This document shows positions 40,030 through 51,224 of a stretch of 64,000 bases of DNA, one piece after another. The DNA lies in contig NC_087065.1 of NCBI RefSeq assembly GCF_963678635.1, positions 30,940,252 through 31,004,251 on the forward strand. The letters are read 5' to 3'. The notes under the pieces were generated by a model. It ran no database searches, had not been told where the DNA came from, and saw nothing but the letters and a program-made list of their open reading frames with translations. Positions within the stretch are counted from its first letter, which is position 1, and every line of letters starts with the position of its first letter. The stretch is from Symsagittifera roscoffensis. Lineage: Eukaryota > Xenacoelomorpha > Acoela > Convolutidae. The translations under genes were made by a program, and so were the position numbers.

Positions 40030-40725
40030 GTCTTGGGACAGTACCGAAGAAGTCTTGGGACATTGCAGTCTGGGGACAGTCTTGGAGCAACACGGTCTTG
40101 GGACAGTCTCGGGACAGAGCAGTCTTGGGACAGTCTTGGGACAGTCTTGGACCAGAGCAGTCTTGGTACGAAACAGTCTTGGGACACTACTCCTGGGACA
40201 GTGGTCTTGGGACACTAGTCTTGGGACAGTAGTCTTGGGACAGTGGTCTTGGGACAGTAGTCTTGGGACAGTGGTCTTGGGACAGTGGTCTTGGGACAGT
40301 GGTCTTGGGACAGTGGTCTTGGGACAGTGGTCTTGGGACAGTGGTCTTGGGACATTGGTCTTGGGACAGTAGTCTTGGGACATTGGTCTTGGGACAGTGG
40401 TCTTGGGACAGTGGTCTTGGGACATTGGTCGTGGGACAGTGGTCTTGGGACAGTGGTCTTGGGACAGTAGTCTTGGGACACTAGTCTTGGGACATTAGTC
40501 TTGGGACAGTAGTCTTGGGACAGTAGTCTTGGGACAGTGGTCTTGGGACAGTAGTCTTGGGACACTAGTCTTGGGACCGTATTCTTGGGACACTAGTCTT
40601 GGGACAGTAGTCTTGGGACAGTAGTCTTGGGACAGTAGTCTTAGGGCAACGGTCTTGGGAAAGTGGTCTTGGGACACTAACAAGAAGTACTGGCACAACA
40701 CTGAATAGTCTTGGGACAGTAGAGA
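40030..40725 (+). repeat. 14-bp minisatellite in the leader, about 45 copies
   Basis: 'tcttgggacagtgg' with variants (gtag, actag, attgg), tightly ordered from about 40160 to 40680 and looser at both ends. Neither strand has stops in the array, so long open frames appear on both strands; I do not regard these as genes. Confidence 0.95.
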
Positions 40726-40965
40726 GAAAGTCTTGGAACAGCATAAAGAAGGGGGGTACTAAAAGAGTACTAAGTCAGCTTGAAGTAACCAATTGCAAAA
40801 TCAAATTTTCTATCCAATCCTAACATATAGAATTTTCAAAAGCTCAGGAAAAGTTGTTTTTAGCAAATTGTAAATTTTTTTAAATAAATTTTTGTCAAAA
40901 GAGGTTTCAACCTTAGAGTAGTATTTTGTAGATAGTAACACTGTAAATAGGAACAATTGTAAATA

Positions 40966-41553
40966 ATGAGGCGGAGCAGGGTACCGGTAGCTGAAAAAAG
41001 ATCTACCGAGGCGAGGACAAAGTATAATTCGTCGCTACGTAAAACAACATCAATGGGTCCGAAGGTGACAAAGAAGAACTTTTCAGTTAGTATGGTCAAC
41101 ACGAGGAGTACTACGGAGAACAGAGCAAAAGAGGGCACGGAAGGGGAACGAGTAGAACCCACCATCGAGATTGAACTAGAGACACCGGATCAAAGTGTGG
41201 ATGAAGTGGGTAAGAAAACGACAGAGTCAACTCCGATGCCCATTGCGGAAGAACCTAATCCGAAGCCCATGGAGTTCTCACCGATAGACAACGTGGAAGA
41301 CACAACAGGCAACACGCCAGAAACGGTGAAGGATGAGTCGCAAAAGAGAACGTCTTTTACTGAAAGATTGGCGATGATGGTCGGACTGAAATTGAGAGAC
41401 GCAGCAGTGGAGGAGACGAAAGCCGAGAAAAGCAAAACATTCGAAACAGTATCCACGAGAACGAACAGAGACCGACCAAAACGAGGATCAGAAAAAACTG
41501 GGACCAGCGACCGACTACAGGACAACAACGGACCATGGAACAACTACGCTTGA
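40966..41553 (+). CDS. Gag N-terminal region
   Basis: ATG 40966. A basic start (RRSRVPVAEKRS) precedes a Glu/Thr-rich hydrophilic stretch and FTERLAMMVGLKLRD. The frame ends at 41553 and coding appears to continue in another frame as ELSDLMAKLDQIDEKL, so one indel lies near 41545. Position and composition fit the matrix side of a Ty3/gypsy Gag. Confidence 0.55.
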   Translation: MRRSRVPVAEKRSTEARTKYNSSLRKTTSMGPKVTKKNFSVSMVNTRSTTENRAKEGTEGERVEPTIEIELETPDQSVDEVGKKTTESTPMPIAEEPNPKPMEFSPIDNVEDTTGNTPETVKDESQKRTSFTERLAMMVGLKLRDAAVEETKAEKSKTFETVSTRTNRDRPKRGSEKTGTSDRLQDNNGPWNNYA

Positions 41554-41555
41554 GC

Positions 41556-42085
41556 TAAGCGACTTGATGGCGAAGCTAGATCAGATAGACGAGAAACTGA
41601 AGCACAGCGAAGAGGATAGAAATGTGATAAGGAAGGAAATGAGAAACAACAAACATGAGTACCTGGACAGCTATTTCCATCTAGCGAGAGCAACAGAGGA
41701 AAAACTTCAGCAGATGTCGGACAAAATAGACACCACTGATGAAGAGCGAGACAAGAACATCAGAAAAGACATGCGAGAAATGAAGCAGCGATATGACGCA
41801 GTGAATAGCCAGTTGGGGAGTTTGGAAACGAGAATGGATACGATGAGTAGGGACCAGGCTGAGAGCTCAAGTGCAATACAGACAAAGTTAGACGCTATCT
41901 TGAGGAATTCAACACCACAAGACAGGCCAACGGCGGAGCGGACACAAAGTAATAGAGTTGACTTCGTGGAACCACAAAGGAACAAACGACAGTCGACAAC
42001 GTTACCAGTACCCCGGGAGGCTGCGAGTACGGCACCGGCGGGGGGGCAAGGCGATTATAAAAAGTGGAACAGCGAACACAACCAG
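41556..42085 (+). CDS. Gag coiled-coil region
   Basis: Heptad-rich: LDQIDEKLKHSEEDRNVI, EEKLQQMSDKIDTTDEERDK, QLGSLETRMDTMSRDQAESS. The frame is left near 42075, and the capsid-like part continues in the frame of 42080-44066. Confidence 0.5.
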
Positions 42086-44066
42086 TGGTCCAGGGGACTC
42101 CACGACTCACAACAACGTGGGACCGGATGCCATGACATGGGCAAGCACCTGGGAAATGATGAACAGGACGCTAGAAGCCTTCGCCACAAGGAACACCGAC
42201 TCGAGTGACAGAGGAAGCAACAAATCCAGGAAAACTTTCAAGAAACCGAAAGAATTCAAAGATGATTCAGACGGATGCATTGACACTTGGGTAGAAGTCA
42301 TGAGGTTGCACTTGGAACAAGACAACTTGAACGATGAGAGGCAAGCATGCACAGCAATACTGAGCAACCTGGAAGGCACGGCATTGAACTGCGTGGTTGC
42401 GAAGAAAGAAGAGGAACGCGATACAGCGGACAAAATCTTCGAAATATTGTTAAATTGATTCGGCTCAGGCATGAAGGGTCATCAAGCGATGATGGGATTT
42501 GAAAAGAGAAGGCAAAGGGACGATGAATCGATAGACAGGTTCCTAGATGATCTTGAGAGCTTGAGAAGAAGGAGTGACCCGGAAGAATCTACCAATAAAA
42601 GGAACTTCAGCATCGCCTCAAAGTTCATTGATGGGGTAAAGAGTGATGACTTGAGAACGATGTTAGCAACATACTATACATTTTCGAAAGACAGTGCACC
42701 AATTCCAGAAGAGATGAGGCAGAAGTCAAGAGAATACATGCTAATGAAACCCAAGAAATACTCGTACTCAGACAACAGGAATACGCCAGGGGGGAGCCAG
42801 CCACAAAGGTCGTCATGGTACAAGCCCAGAGATGACATGGACAAACGCAGATCATGCGCGAACTGCGGGTCAGCTGACCATCACGTGGCGGATTGCACGA
42901 CATACAAACAGGGCATGAAGAGTTTGGGCTATGCACCCGATGAGGAAGATATGAGCCAGATGGAGGAACACGAGTTCTATAGTGGCTTGATCATCAAAAT
43001 AGGTGCAAGATGCTTATTCTGCAATCAAGAGGGGCACTTCAGGATAGACTGCCGGTTGTTTTGGGAGGCGGTCAAGAATCAGAGTCATCCAATTCATAAG
43101 TTGGCGTTAGCAGAGGTACAGAACCAGAGAAACAGACAAGGTGAATTTGAGACGAAAAATCTAGAAAAACCATGTGCGGACCTGCCGACGAAAACAGTGA
43201 AAGCTGTAACACAATGTAATAGTGCAATAGAAGCCACGGCAAGGAAGGCCCTAGAAATAAATTATGAGAAGGCGGCAGCGGAGGCTATCAACCATGTGAA
43301 ACAGAACCTGGCAGCGAAAGAAATAGAACAACGGCTGAAGCAAGAGATCGAAAGACAGAAAATGAACGAAGCATTAAGTTACACGCAAACAATACCAGAG
43401 GCTGTAGAGGGGTCGACAAAAAATGGAAACTGCAACACTGTAAAGATGGTTACAGGGAAGCCATTGGGCATAACAAAGATTGGGGCAAAAATAATGTCAA
43501 TAATCACTGAGGGCGGCCAGGAGGTAACGAGAAACTTGAGCGAACCAAGTGACCAGACAATAATGCACATTGATGTGTACGCAGATTATTTGAGTTGTAT
43601 AAGCCCACAAACAACTTCTAGAGCATTGAGGGCACTACTCACGAGAGGGGGTAGAAAGTCGGTACGAGTTGATAACATGTACACAGAAGCTTATGGTCCA
43701 CATGAGGTGATGCTAAATATAGATGGGATCAACATCTATACGAAAACAATGTTAACATGTGATGAAGATCTAATAGGGCAAATCTACGTGGGAAAAGAAG
43801 AGTTGAAAGTGAGATCGATTGGACACTGCGCCATGCTTGAGGAAGATGCAATGCACATCGGGACAGAGGCAGATGTGACAGCACATGTGCTTGACATAAG
43901 TGGCAACAAGACTCAGTTAAGTGGGTTACTTGATACGGGAGCGGTCTTGAGTGTCATACCAATCGTAACTTGGGAACGAATGGGCTTCAACAAAAATGAT
44001 TTGATAGATTCAAGAATACGGTTGTCAGCTGCAAACAAAGGAGCGCTGCGGGTGTTGGGCAGATAA
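42080..44066 (+). pseudogene. Gag capsid/nucleocapsid and protease (internal TGA)
   Basis: Capsid-like WVEVMRLHLEQDNLND, SNLEGTALNCVVA, then TGA at 42456-42458, then RQRDDESIDRFLDDLESLRR and ASKFIDGVKSDDLRTML. Two zinc knuckles of CX2CX4HX4C form: CANCGSADHHVADC and CLFCNQEGHFRIDC. A long charged linker follows. The protease active site is LLDTGAVLSVIP (DTG at 43932-43940). The frame ends at 44066, and protease sequence resumes in a shifted frame as IIALNLGERN. Confidence 0.75.
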
Positions 44067-44074
44067 TAGCCCTG

Positions 44075-44857
44075 AATCTGGGGGAACGTAACCTGTGGAT
44101 GAGCTTTCTTGTGGTAGAAAACCTAGATGAGTCGGACCAATTCATTTTAGGCAGGGACTTCATCAGGAACTTTGATGTAGCGATTGATCTAAACAACGCA
44201 ATGTTCAGGATACGGAACCCGGATAGGAGGTACGCAATCAAACCGGTAAATTTAATAATGGCAAATGAGACCAAAGCACCGGTATTCTTGAGTAGGAGAG
44301 TGAGGCCAAAGGCGAACGAAGCGGCGATCGTAAGCTTACGAATGAAAAATTACAATGAACTAAGTGACAACAAGCAGGTATGCATAGTCCCAAATCCAAA
44401 TAGTCAAAGTGCTGCTGTTTTAGGAAGATCTTTCTCGATAACGAAGAGCGGTCTCTGCCTGAGTGTCTTGTTGAATACCCTTGACATACCAATCACGATA
44501 CAGAGGGGGAGGAAACTGGGATATGCTTTACCCATAAAAACTCGATATGAAATGACTGAAAACCATAAACAAAATGAAGTTGTTGATTGTCCCAATCATA
44601 GGGACAAAATTTGTATCTTGAGACGATTGAAGAAAATAAAAGGTTCATCAGGTCTTGTAAAGTCACTTAAGTCAGAGACAGACGATGGACTATCGGGCTG
44701 TTCGAATTTGCCGGAACGGCCCACACTAGATGAAATGCAGAGTGATAAACCGGTCCTACCGGAAATTGAGCATTTAAGAGGCAAGTTAACGGACGAACAG
44801 CTCGAAGCCATCAAGGACGTACTAGAACGGAACGAGGAAGTTTTTTTCAAGACATAA
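44075..44857 (+). CDS. Pol: protease C-terminus and connector
   Basis: LGERNLWMSFLVVENLDESD, then FILGRDFIRNFDVAIDL (the typical ILGxDF of gypsy proteases). A linker and LPEIEHLRGKLTDEQLEAI precede the RT. The frame shifts near 44850 in a tttttttc run. Confidence 0.65.
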   Translation, partial: NLGERNLWMSFLVVENLDESDQFILGRDFIRNFDVAIDLNNAMFRIRNPDRRYAIKPVNLIMANETKAPVFLSRRVRPKANEAAIVSLRMKNYNELSDNKQVCIVPNPNSQSAAVLGRSFSITKSGLCLSVLLNTLDIPITIQRGRKLGYALPIKTRYEMTENHKQNEVVDCPNHRDKICILRRLKKIKGSSGLVKSLKSETDDGLSGCSNLPERPTLDEMQSDKPVLPEIEHLRGKLTDEQLEAIKDVLERNEEVFFKT

Positions 44858-45731
44858 GGCAGACATCGGGTGTTGTAATTTTGTTGAACATGAAATAGAA
44901 CTTGAGGAAAACGCAATACCGCACAGGGAGGGGGCGAGGCGCATGACCCCACACAAATCGGATGCGTGTAGAAAGGAGATTGAAACGCTACTAGAGTATG
45001 ACATGATAGAACTATCCAAATCACCGTGGGCGTGTGGAGTAGTGATGGCCAAAAAGAAAGGCGATCAGTTGAGGTTTTGTTGTGACTTTCGATACCTGAA
45101 GTCCGTCACGGTGAAGGATGCCTATCCCATACCTAGGATTGATGAGAGCCTCTCGAAGTTAGGTGATGCAAAATTTTTTACGACTCTTGATTTAGGCTCG
45201 GCTTTTTGGCAGGTACCACTCAGGAAGCAGGACAGGGACAAGACAGGGTTTGCCTGCGAGTTGGGTCTGTTTCAATGGAAACGGATGCATTTTGGTCTTT
45301 GCAATGCCACTGCTACATTTCAGCGGTTGATGGCACACGCGCTGATAGGCGTGACGAAGAAGTACGGCAATCTGGTAATGTGCTATGTGGATGACGTGGT
45401 AATAGCTACACCCACACTGGAAGAACACGTTGAGAGACTTGACGAAGTATTTGCGTGTATGAAGAGGTCGGGGCTAAAGTGCAAACCATCAAAGTGTGAG
45501 ATACTCAAGGATTCGATAAAATACTTGGGCAGGATGGTGGACAGATATGGCATCAGACCAGATCCAGACGCAGTAGAAGCAGTTCTAACTTGGAAATCGC
45601 CAAAAATGGAACACCAATTGATGAGCTTCCTGGGTTTTGCAGATTACTACAGAGAATTCATCAAAGGCTATGCAGACAAGGTTTATCCGATGCAACAGTT
45701 AATGAGACACAAGGGCAAGAAGTTCACGTGA
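44858..45731 (+). CDS. Pol: reverse transcriptase
   Basis: EIELEENAIPHREGARR, then SPWACGVVMAKKKGDQLRFC, DFRYLKSVTVKDAYPIPRI, FFTTLDLGSAFWQVPL (motif A), FGLCNATATFQRLM (motif B), VMCYVDDVVIAT (YVDD at 45384-45395), KYLGRMV and FLGFADYYREFIKGY. All RT catalytic residues are present. A TGA at 45729-45731 replaces the expected Trp codon, and the same frame continues into RNase H. Confidence 0.85.
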
Positions 45732-46454
45732 AACAACGCAGCAGAAGAGTCATTCCAGAGAATAAAGAAAGAGTTGTGCGAGGCACCGGTACTAGGGATG
45801 CTAACAGAGAAAGAGATATACGTGCTGGACACGGATACGTCGGTAGTAGCGATTTCTGGAATTATCCATCAGGAACAAGAGTGGAACGGGAAGACAGTCT
45901 TGAGACCAATAGCGTACGGGAGCAAAGTCTTAAGTGACACGGAAATGAAGTACGGGGCACCAAAAGCGGAGATGTTTGCGGTGGTTACCTTTGTAGAGAA
46001 ATATAGAGCATACCTAGGCAGCGAGCGATTCAAGCTGCGAGTCGACAACAGGGCACTAAGCTGGCTGAAGACGTACTCAATGGACCAAAGTTACATTGGG
46101 AGGTGGATAGTTCGCCTGGACGGATACAACATGATAATTGAGCATAGAACACAAGACAAACATCAAAATGCTGACAGCTTGAGCAAGAAGACGGAGTTCT
46201 ACGAGAGACAAGAACAGAGGGAGGCAGAAAGACCTGAGATCAAGGATGGCTTCTCCTTCATGGACAAGGAAACGTACGACAGTCTACCACTCACGAGATG
46301 GTTGGACAAATCAGGCAAACCAATTGAAGATCACCCCGAATTACCAAAAGAAACCCCCAGAGAAAACAATCTTGAAAAAGAAACGAGGGATGCCGATAGG
46401 AATAATGCTCAAGTCAAAGATCGTAAGGGAGACGCTCAAAGCAAAAGGCTATGA
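45732..46454 (+). CDS. Pol: RNase H
   Basis: Same frame as RT after the TGA. APVLGMLTEKEIYVLDTDTS, RPIAYGSKVLSDTEMKYGAP, EMFAVVTFVEKYRAYLG, LRVDNRALSWLKTY and HQNADSLSKK fit the gypsy RNase H and its tether. A shift near 46345 moves coding into the frame of 46350-46596. Confidence 0.75.
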   Translation, partial: NNAAEESFQRIKKELCEAPVLGMLTEKEIYVLDTDTSVVAISGIIHQEQEWNGKTVLRPIAYGSKVLSDTEMKYGAPKAEMFAVVTFVEKYRAYLGSERFKLRVDNRALSWLKTYSMDQSYIGRWIVRLDGYNMIIEHRTQDKHQNADSLSKKTEFYERQEQREAERPEIKDGFSFMDKETYDSLPLTRWLDKSGKPIEDHPELPKETPRENNLEKETRDADRNNAQVKDRKGDAQSKRL

Positions 46455-46596
46455 TCTTAACCAGGTGGAGACGGGAGAGGCACAAATGGACGATGACTTA
46501 AAGAGGTTACTCGAGAAACTAGCAGATAATAAGCCCGTGGTCGAAGAAAATAGTAAGGAGGATCTGAGGTCACAATACTGCGAAAGAGCGGGATAG
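46350..46596 (+). CDS. Pol: linker between RNase H and integrase
   Basis: KKPPEKTILKKKRGMPIGIM, then VRETLKAKGYDLNQVETGEA, typical of the spacer before the integrase zinc domain in this gypsy group. Out of frame with both neighbours. Confidence 0.5.
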
Positions 46597-48473
46597 TTAG
46601 TGACGGAAGTACCTCGAAGGTGACTAACACTGATGGGAAGGAAGTGGTGCAGTCACTGGTTGAAAAAATCCCAGCCGACATACTTGAACAGACTCGGGTT
46701 AGGAAAAAGAGAGTGGAGTTCAAGGAAGAGGCTGAATACCTGGGACTAGGTCAAGAGTCCGGGGAGTGGTCCACGTCCACGGAGGAAGGAAACACTGAAG
46801 GAGGAAATTTGTCCGGGGAGTGTGAAATGTGGGATGAGGACTCGGAAGAGAGCAGCGACAATCAAGATAGTCTCTGCATGATATTGGCAGAAGAAAAGAT
46901 TAGACACCGCGACAGGGAATTACAAACAGATCCGTCCTCAGGAACCTTCAACTTGGACGTACAGGAAGTACGAGGAGGTAAAGAACTTGAAAGAATTGCA
47001 GTTTCGAGGAAACCATTCAGGGAACTATCATGCAACTCAAATGTCAGAACAAATCTGGTGCCAGAGGATGACATGAAGATAGTAAAGAGAATAGTATGCG
47101 TGAAGCTGAATGACGACATCCACAACCCTGGGGAAATGAATGGACAGATCATGGCACTGAAGGAAAACGTCAAGGCGAGATTTAGGCTGTCGGACCTGAT
47201 AAGAGCCCAGAAGAATGACAAGATGACAAGTAACCTCTCCAAATGGATCCGAATGGGGTCCAAGGAGAAAGGGGAACTTGAAGAAGACAGCTACAAGATC
47301 CTGAGCCAGTTCTACAAAGAAAGGAAAGAGTTACTCTATCACACGGCTGACGGGGTGGTAGCATGCAAGAGAAAAGACGAAGAGAAGATACTACACAAGC
47401 ACAACCTCATCATATTACCACAATTATATCAGACAGAGGTGCTGTTCAGATCGCACGACCAAATGGGGCACCAGGGGATAGACAAGGTGCAACAGAGAAT
47501 ACTTCACAGGTTCGATTGGCCAGGATTGAGGAAAGCTTGTGAGATGTGGGTGAATGAATGCCTGGCATGCCTGCAAGTTAAAGACCCAAGGAAGATGAAA
47601 TTCCCACTCAAGTCGGTGGAAAGCTCGGAATTTAATGAAGTGGTGCAAAAAGACCATCAGAAGATCTGTATGACGGAGTCGGGGTATAACCAGATACTGG
47701 TTATAATTGACCACTTCACAAAGCTGGCAGAAGCGGTGCTGTGTCAAACAGCTTCGGCAGAGGCGACTTTTGACCACTTGATAACCCATTGGATATCGAG
47801 GTATGGTTGTCCAATGACTTTTCAGTCAGACAACGGCCAGGCCTTTGTGGGGGACTTGACTAAGGAATTAATGAAGAGGTCACACATTGCTCAAGCACAC
47901 TCAACGACTTACCATCCTCAGACCAACGGGCTGGTAGAGAGACAGAATAGAACGTTGGTGACTATGCTGAGGGTATACTGCTCAAGGTACATGACGGACT
48001 GGGATAAATATCTGCCGCAAGTCGTAGGGGCATACATCAGTACTCAACACTCAACAACGGGCATCAGTCCTTTCATGATGTTGACAGGCAAAGAGAGAGC
48101 AATGCCCCTGACATTCTTTTACCCGGAATATGAAGGGAAAAGGACGTCGCTTCAAGCTTACGCGAAAGAAGCGATCAGAAGACAGCAGGAAATAAACGAG
48201 CTGTGCAGGAGGAACACTGCGCAAGCACAAATGAGACAGCGCAAGAAATATGATGAAAGGATATTACAGGCGAAGCCATATGAAGTGGGCCAGTACGTGT
48301 GGGTTCTCCAGAATGTTATACCGCCCAAAGGGCCGAAGAAACTACTCAAGAAATGGAGAGGACCATTCATGATAACAGAAGTACATCAACAAGGACGGTT
48401 CTACCGCTTGAGTACTGGGCGAGCAGCAGACTATGAGAACCTGAAGCCTCATTTCCCACCCCCAGAGGTGTGA
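46597..48473 (+). CDS. Pol: integrase (HHCC, DD35E, GPY/F-like)
   Basis: The N-terminal acidic linker is followed by the zinc domain: HDQMGHQGIDK and CEMWVNECLACLQ. The catalytic core has VIIDHFTKLAEA (D, 47709), FQSDNGQAF (D, 47829) and NGLVERQNR (E, 47937); the last two are separated by 35 residues (DD35E). The C-terminus shows KKLLKKWRGPFMITEV, a GPY/F-type module, and no chromodomain. It inserts the cDNA into the genome. The open frame spans the whole domain, and the stop at 48473 overlaps the start of the next ORF region. Confidence 0.85.
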
Positions 48474-48474
48474 A

Positions 48475-49176
48475 GTGAACGAAAAAGGCACCAGAGACAA
48501 GAATGATGGCAATGAGAACTTGAGTTTGGATGACAATGAAAAAATAGAAGCGGACTCTGAAGCGGAATCTTTTGTGGAAGAAGACTGGAACGATCCGGAG
48601 CAAGGTGAGGTGCCGAAGTGGACAGAACCAGACTTGTCAATACCAGCGGGGACAAGGAGTGGCAGTCGCAAACGCACAGGCATGAGGTATAACAGGTATG
48701 GAGACGATTTCTTGATCGATAAGATACAGCCCGATGACCTAGGCAAAGAACTAATAAGTGCGGGCGAGCTGGCGGCAGATGGTGAATGGCAAATCATCGA
48801 TGATAATGAACACTACCCACAGGAAGACTACTCGACACCGGAGCGGGAGACGGATTTAGAACAGAGCGAGATAGAGAGGAGGGAGAATACGAACCTGAGG
48901 ATATTAGAACGGATGCGCGATGTCAAAAACGGAAGCGAAGAAGGACAAAGCATACAGCAAATTGACATATCAGCGGGGAAGTACATGAAGACGGAGAATC
49001 CTCTTTTCGGCTGGACGGTAACAGACAGCCCGCTCGACATTCCGCCAGATAATTCAGACCCAGCATCATCGACGGGGACGTCGATAAATATTTTTGTCCG
49101 GGGAGTGGGGGTAGGACTTACCCACACCGAAAATTTAATGATAAAGAAACTCAGGGAAGTGAGAGAAACGTGCTGA
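48475..49176 (+). CDS. Acidic ORF after integrase (Pol tail or start of ORF3)
   Basis: Very acidic (EADSEAESFVEEDWNDPEQ), then TRSGSRKRTGMRYNRYGDDF, an 'RSGR..RY' motif often seen at the tail of gypsy Pol, then QIDISAGKYMKTENPLFGW and GTSINIFVRGVG. No known domain. It reads toward 49330 through short shifted frames. Confidence 0.5.
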   Translation: MNEKGTRDKNDGNENLSLDDNEKIEADSEAESFVEEDWNDPEQGEVPKWTEPDLSIPAGTRSGSRKRTGMRYNRYGDDFLIDKIQPDDLGKELISAGELAADGEWQIIDDNEHYPQEDYSTPERETDLEQSEIERRENTNLRILERMRDVKNGSEEGQSIQQIDISAGKYMKTENPLFGWTVTDSPLDIPPDNSDPASSTGTSINIFVRGVGVGLTHTENLMIKKLREVRETC

Positions 49177-50310
49177 CTGGAACTGGATGGGGAGGAGGCC
49201 GAGCCTACCATAGGACGGAGTTTTAAAACGAAGTTTGTGCCCACAGAAACTACGAGGTGGCGGAGCTGCTGAAGTTCTGGACAGAGAAGATAATGGAGAT
49301 AGCCACTGTGGAGAGAGAGAGACCTAGGTTTGATTCTCGAGAAAACACCGGAAGTAATAAGTGTGCCGCGCTCAAACAAAAGAGTCGAACTAAAAATGGG
49401 TAACGGGAACGGCATGTTGACCACGAATCTGGGAGTGGTGTGGAAATTGCTCAGGCCCTCCTGGTTTCCACATCCCCATGCGAGCCTGATCGAGGAAGTC
49501 ACGGTGCGAGTGAGACTAGCGCCGACAGAGGATGAAGATTTGGCGACATTGAGTATAGTACATAGACTGATCTTGCCTCATGTGAAGGAGTCGAGTGAGG
49601 TGACGAGTGGAACAGGGTCGGTAAAGAAAATGGAACCGGGCAGTTGTCTTGACTCGACGTGTGGGAATGGCGAGCACACCTGCGATGGACGATCATGCGT
49701 CAGGATACAGTCTTTCCAGAAAGAAGACCTAGTCACCTGGTTTGAAGACATTACCGAAAGGGAGAAGAGTGAGATACAGATAGTGGCTGAGTGTTACGCG
49801 AGTACCACGGTGAACCTAGCAACAGCTCTGGTATTCTTCTCAAGAATGTGCAGTCTCCAGTCACTGGAAAGGCTAGAGTCAGAACACCACTCGGTGACCG
49901 CGTTGAGCGTGGAGTCATGGCCCGGGGTGTTGCAAGTGACCCAGAAACACATCAAGAGTTGGAAGGTTGGACTCGAAGCGGAGATGGGATTTCCCATGAG
50001 CGAAGCCTATGGTTTGCCTCTAAATGCGAAGTCCCTAGTGGGGTCAGTGATGGCCAACCTATGTGGCAGCCACTATCCATTACTTATGGCGATGGTGGAA
50101 GTATCCAGCCAAAGGGTATTGATAGACAAAGCCTTCTCAGTGCCCAAATGCGTAAGACTGGCTCGGATGTCGCATCATTCACACAAGCTGTTGAGGAAGA
50201 TCCGAGGAACAGTGCCAAAAGAGCAGAGGGACGACTTGAGTGAAATCTGGGCTGAAGAACTTCTAGGTTTGGAGGGGAAAACACAAGTGACCACGAGAGA
50301 CAAAACGTGA
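49177..50310 (+). CDS. Unidentified accessory ORF between pol and the 3' LTR
   Basis: Main frame 49330-50310 (326 codons), with coding-like pieces just upstream in other frames (AELLKFWTEKIMEIATVERE). Features: LEKTPEVISVPRSNKRVELK, WKLLRPSWFPHPHASLIEEV, a Cys cluster (CLDSTCGNGEHTCDGRSC), LVTWFEDITEREKSEIQIVA, WPGVLQVTQKHIKSWKVGLE and VRLARMSHHSHKLLRKI. No signal peptide and no recognised family. It could be an envelope-position gene, but nothing proves that. Confidence 0.5.
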
Positions 50311-51224
50311 TCGGGAAACCCATGGTTGGTGCTCCAAATTTGGAGGAGATCGACGTGATACACGAGAAAATGATGGAACTTGAGCCTCTTCTAGAAGCCT
50401 CAGGAGAACGCAATCTTAGGAGCATCGACCTCACACATGGGTATTGTCCATGCCACTGTCTGGCGCAGACAGTGTGGTACCCAGACCACGCCAATCTCTG
50501 CCTGATCTGAGATGTGGAAGAAATCAGGTCGTTGGGACTGCCCGATCATCAGCAAAAGGTGATCATCTTGGTGGTGAGCACGATGCTGGCTCTACGATGG
50601 ATTGAAGAAAATATAGCAAAGTATCGGGAATCGAAGACGCCAACGGCAGAGTCGATTCACGCGATAGATTACAGCAGGACACTTGAGTTGTTCGAGACCG
50701 CATGCAAGATATTCGCCATACCAATGGAAGTCAGACACATGTGGAGCCGCTTGTAGTTCTTTCCTTGGCGACGTTAACGTCCTGGTTATACGTGGTGACG
50801 AAGGATCACATGAGGAAACATCAAGAGGAATATCGACAGTTCCAGGCCGAGATAGGACCAGATGCCTTTGAGAGACCTCTGCTGACCCATCGAAATGCGA
50901 TCACGACGGGGTGAAAAAGAGTGGGGTAGAGTATCCAGAAACAACACTAGAGCGAGGGAGTCGATACTGGAGGACGACCTGGCGAAGAATGTAAGCCTGA
51001 TTCTTCACAATTACTTCTGTTTGAACCGGGAGTCGAAGGTGAAGAGCTTACCAAATCAAGTGAAGAGATTGCAGGAGCAAAGGGAGTGGATGCGATCCTA
51101 TGAACAGCTGAAGGCTTGGGAGGAGATTGTGATCAGCTCCGATGATGAAGAGGCACTATTGAAACAGATCACAGTGTTAAATATATCTGGGTCGGGTACC
51201 TCGAGGGTGAAGAACACGAGGTGA
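50307..51224 (+). pseudogene. Continuation of the accessory coding region (broken)
   Basis: Frame 50307-50756 with a TGA at 50508-50510 (HGYCPCHCLAQTVWY before it, RSLGLPDHQQKVIILVVST after). A shift near 50745 follows, to a frame with a hydrophobic stretch (LVVLSLATLTSWLYVV, about 50755-50802). Then 50895-51224: LAKNVSLILHNYFCL, LPNQVKRLQEQREWMRSYEQ, SSDDEEALLKQITVL. With the previous entries this looks like one long gene of roughly 900 codons, now broken. Confidence 0.4.

Noticed and set aside
39940-40701. Long minus- and plus-strand open frames across the 14-bp array
   Set aside because: They follow from a stop-free 14-bp unit; no start context, no non-repeat coding sequence and no conserved ends.
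40030-40725. CRISPR-like regular array
   Set aside because: Units are contiguous with no unique spacers, and the context is a eukaryotic LTR element leader.
48158-49502. Large minus-strand frames opposite integrase and accessory ORF
   Set aside because: Overlap strongly supported plus-strand coding; Ser/Leu-rich shadow composition.
49177-51224. Calling the accessory region an env gene
   Set aside because: No signal peptide, fusion peptide or furin-like site seen; only position and one hydrophobic stretch suggest it.
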